This document shows positions 62,243 through 64,000 of a DNA stretch of 64,000 nucleotides, piece after piece. The position numbers and the translations under genes were made by a program. Under the pieces are notes generated by a model. It was not told the origin of the DNA and did no database searches. It was given only the letters and a program-made list of their open reading frames with translations. The first letter of the stretch is position 1. Every line of letters begins with the position of its first letter. Origin of the DNA: Eutrigla gurnardus (lineage: Eukaryota > Chordata > Actinopteri > Perciformes > Triglidae); contig OY741266.1 of the NCBI GenBank assembly GCA_963514095.1, positions 4,523,995-4,587,994 on the forward strand, read 5' to 3'.

Positions 62243-63153
62243 CAATGGCGTAGCCACGGGTGTGCCAGGGTGTGCCGGTGCCACCCACAGAGGCAGCTGG
62301 CACACCCCCAAAAATTGCCGTCAGACGATGCGTTGCGACACCGTCACCTGGCAACCTGCCAAGTTTGCTGACGCGCATGTGGCCTCTACAGTGGGCAGGT
62401 GTGCACCCATCAGGAGTGATTCTGATTTGCAGTCGTTGTGGATTATGATCCTTGACAGACAGCTGTTCGAACTGAACAACCGTTTTCAGAGTGACTCTTA
62501 TGGAATAATGAAGGCTGCTGCCTCCCTGCTGCCTGCATCAGGCGCGTTTTGCCAGCTGGACGCATTGCCCGGGCCGAGCAGGCATTATGGACTTGGTTTG
62601 GAGGCCTCTGAATTGACTGTGTTTGCGCAACTCATCAAACGGAAAGTGAACGGGGGACATCAGTTCCCGTCCATTATTGAAGTGTTGGACTCATGTGACA
62701 AAGATGTTTTTCCCAACATGAACTGTTTACTGCGTATTCTGATAACACTGTTACAAGTTGCTCTGTGGAGCGCATGTTTTCAGTTGTAAACCGGATTAAA
62801 TCCACCAGCAGAGCTACAATATTTCACTATGTTCATCTCATTGGGCACTGTGTCTGTGTGTATGTTTTTGCGGTGTTTTATTTTTGAGAACACAAAGTGT
62901 GCTTTTTACCTTGTTATTGATTTATTTGAGAGCATGTCACATGTGTGAATGTTTCGACCTGATGTGAACTACTGTTGACTATTACTGATAGAAGCACACA
63001 ACGTGTGGGTATTTTTTGTGTTATGAATGTTGTATTCGAAAAGAGATACATTCTTTTGAATGTTTGTGGAGGTGTAACACTGTTGAAAATAAATTTGGCA
63101 CACCCAGTATTTGCTGGTGCACACCCAATGTCTTTTTTCTGGCTACGCCAGTG
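62243..63153 (+). mobile_element. hAT-family element nested in transposon right arm
   Basis: The termini CAATGGCGTAGCCA and TGGCTACGCCAGTG are inverted repeats with one mismatch. The 8-bp duplication CAGTAGAG occurs at 62235-62242 and 63154-63161, as expected for hAT. It encodes a decayed transposase piece. Confidence 0.92.
62460..62830 (+). pseudogene. hAT transposase C-terminal remnant, frameshifted
   Basis: The plus-strand reading LFELNNRFQSDSYGIMKAAA is followed by a shift to CSVERMFSVVNRIKSTSRAT, the hAT C-terminal dimerisation motif (SVER.FS). The frame change falls near 62735-62760. Internally deleted and non-functional. Confidence 0.7.
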
Positions 63154-63260
63154 CAGTAGAGACCTAATATTTTGGATGTGTGTCTTTGTACTTGAATTTT
63201 TTCAGGACATTCTGAGATGGTCAGGTGGGAGGCATTTGATGAAATTACATGGAATGACCC

Positions 63261-63360
63261 ATCTCTCAACAGAGGAGCCGGTTTAAGACATAACCCATCA
63301 GCCACAGATAATACAGTCCTCAGATCAGACAAACGATTAAGCTTCCAAAGATGCTAACTT
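63261..63360 (+). mobile_element. Penelope-like element continuation
   Basis: Directly after the transposon the frame reads SLNRGAGLRHNPSATDNTVL, the C-terminal SLNRGGGLR text of Penelope-like elements, continuing LEGPS from 61377. Confidence 0.65.
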
Positions 63361-63689
63361 TCTCATTAAGCCTTGGGCCCTGGAGAGTGAGTGGCGGTAC
63401 ATAATGAGTCAGTCATTATTAATAAACCAATCCAACTTGTGAGCAAGTGTTATTTGAAATATTTGGCCAAAAATGTGTCATTGTGTTAACTAAGAGACAA
63501 GGGTCTATAGAACAAGCAGAATGGATGTTTATTGCAATTTCTCTGATTAACAAAGGGGACAAAGTTTTCAAAGTCTAGCTACCTGCCCACCAAGCCCTGG
63601 CCCAGGGGCCAAAGTGTTAGGGTCTCTGGCCTTCACCTACCAAACGGCACTCGAAAAGACGAGTACTAACAACCAACAACCTGCCTTTT

Positions 63690-64000
63690 AGATCCCATTC
63701 CCACATCACTTTTAAAATCGTTTTATGGATTCTTCGAGGAACAGTTTTTAAACATCATGAATTGCTCTCTTCAGACGGGTGTCTTCCCCAGCGCCTTTAA
63801 AACGGCGGTGGTGAAGCCCCTTCTGAAGAAGAACAATTTAGATCCAAGTGTTTTTAATAACTACCGACCTGTATCCAACTTACCATTTTTAAGTAAAATT
63901 TGAGAAAAACTGGTTTTTAACCAAGTTAACGACTTTTTAAACAGAATTAACATTTAGAGAAGCATCAGTCTGGTTTTAGGAAAAACCACAGTACCGAGTC
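63690..64000 (+). mobile_element. L2-type LINE reverse transcriptase, cut by window edge
   Basis: The translation contains FLNIMNCSLQTGVFPSAFKT, AVVKPLLKKNNLDPSVFNNY and RPVSNLPFLSKI, then a TGA, then EKLVFNQVNDFLNRIN. This is the RT fingers region of L2/CR1-type LINEs with at least one stop. 63361-63689 shows nothing recognised. Confidence 0.85.

Larger units (their letters stand above)
61378..63260. mobile_element. DNA transposon, GGGTCATTCC ends, 4-bp target duplication
   Basis: The left end GGGTCATTCCGTGTCATTTC and right end GAAATTACATGGAATGACCC are inverted repeats extending over more than 100 bp. ATCT flanks it (61374-61377 and 63261-63264), confirmed by restoration of the Penelope-like reading across the junction. 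It is internally deleted: at about 62197 it jumps to its own right arm. A related longer copy lies at 11110-13172. Confidence 0.85.

Noticed and set aside
60450..64000. Exon 1 of eml6
   Set aside because: No minus-strand sequence resembling the first HELP motif (GYRG..CRNN) was found, so it must be upstream of the window.

Overview
The window is vertebrate, most likely percomorph teleost, genomic DNA. It has long introns, GT-AG exons, tRNA-derived SINEs, L2-type LINE pieces, a Penelope-like fragment, hAT and other DNA transposons, gypsy-type LTR pieces and many micro- and minisatellites. The species cannot be named from what is visible.

One cellular protein-coding gene is well supported: a minus-strand EMAP-like (EML) gene, best matched to eml6, whose CDS runs from 60449 (5' side) down to a TGA at 16126-16128. 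I resolved 40 constitutive exons. All are bounded by AC...CT on the plus strand (GT-AG introns) and all join in a single compatible reading frame. Together they give 5,650 coding bases, about 1,882 residues plus stop. The start codon, exon 1 and the first HELP motif lie beyond position 64000. The protein is a triple EMAP repeat: repeat 1 in exons 2-11, acidic linker in exon 12, repeat 2 in exons 13-26, acidic and basic linkers in exons 26-28, repeat 3 in exons 29-41. By family it is a tubulin or microtubule-associated WD40 scaffold. Two in-frame microexons (21 and 18 nt, separated by a 78-nt intron) sit between exons 30 and 31.

Region by region: 1-16125 is the 3' flank of eml6 (3'UTR not delimited). 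It holds a solo LTR, MITE-like elements, SINE pieces, microsatellites, a large inverted-repeat transposon (11110-13172) and a P2X7-C-like ORF, but no convincing host gene. 16126-60449 is eml6. Its introns carry a 2.5-kb minisatellite grown inside a SINE (18505-21166), an internally deleted TTAA element (26460-27020), a 39-bp minisatellite (33206-34030), an uncharacterised intronic ORF (36480-37123), gypsy 3' sequence (41737-42834), a degraded LINE (44790-46790) and minisatellites that touch at least seven exon boundaries. 60450-64000 is eml6 intron 1. It contains a three-level nest (hAT inside a 4-bp-TSD DNA transposon inside a Penelope-like ORF) and the start of another LINE reverse transcriptase.

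Apart from eml6, nearly all visible structure is mobile or tandem repeat DNA. The best leads are the paired microexons, the recurrent growth of minisatellites from splice sites, the twice-expanded SINE, the nested transposons with readable target duplications, and the unexplained intronic ORF.
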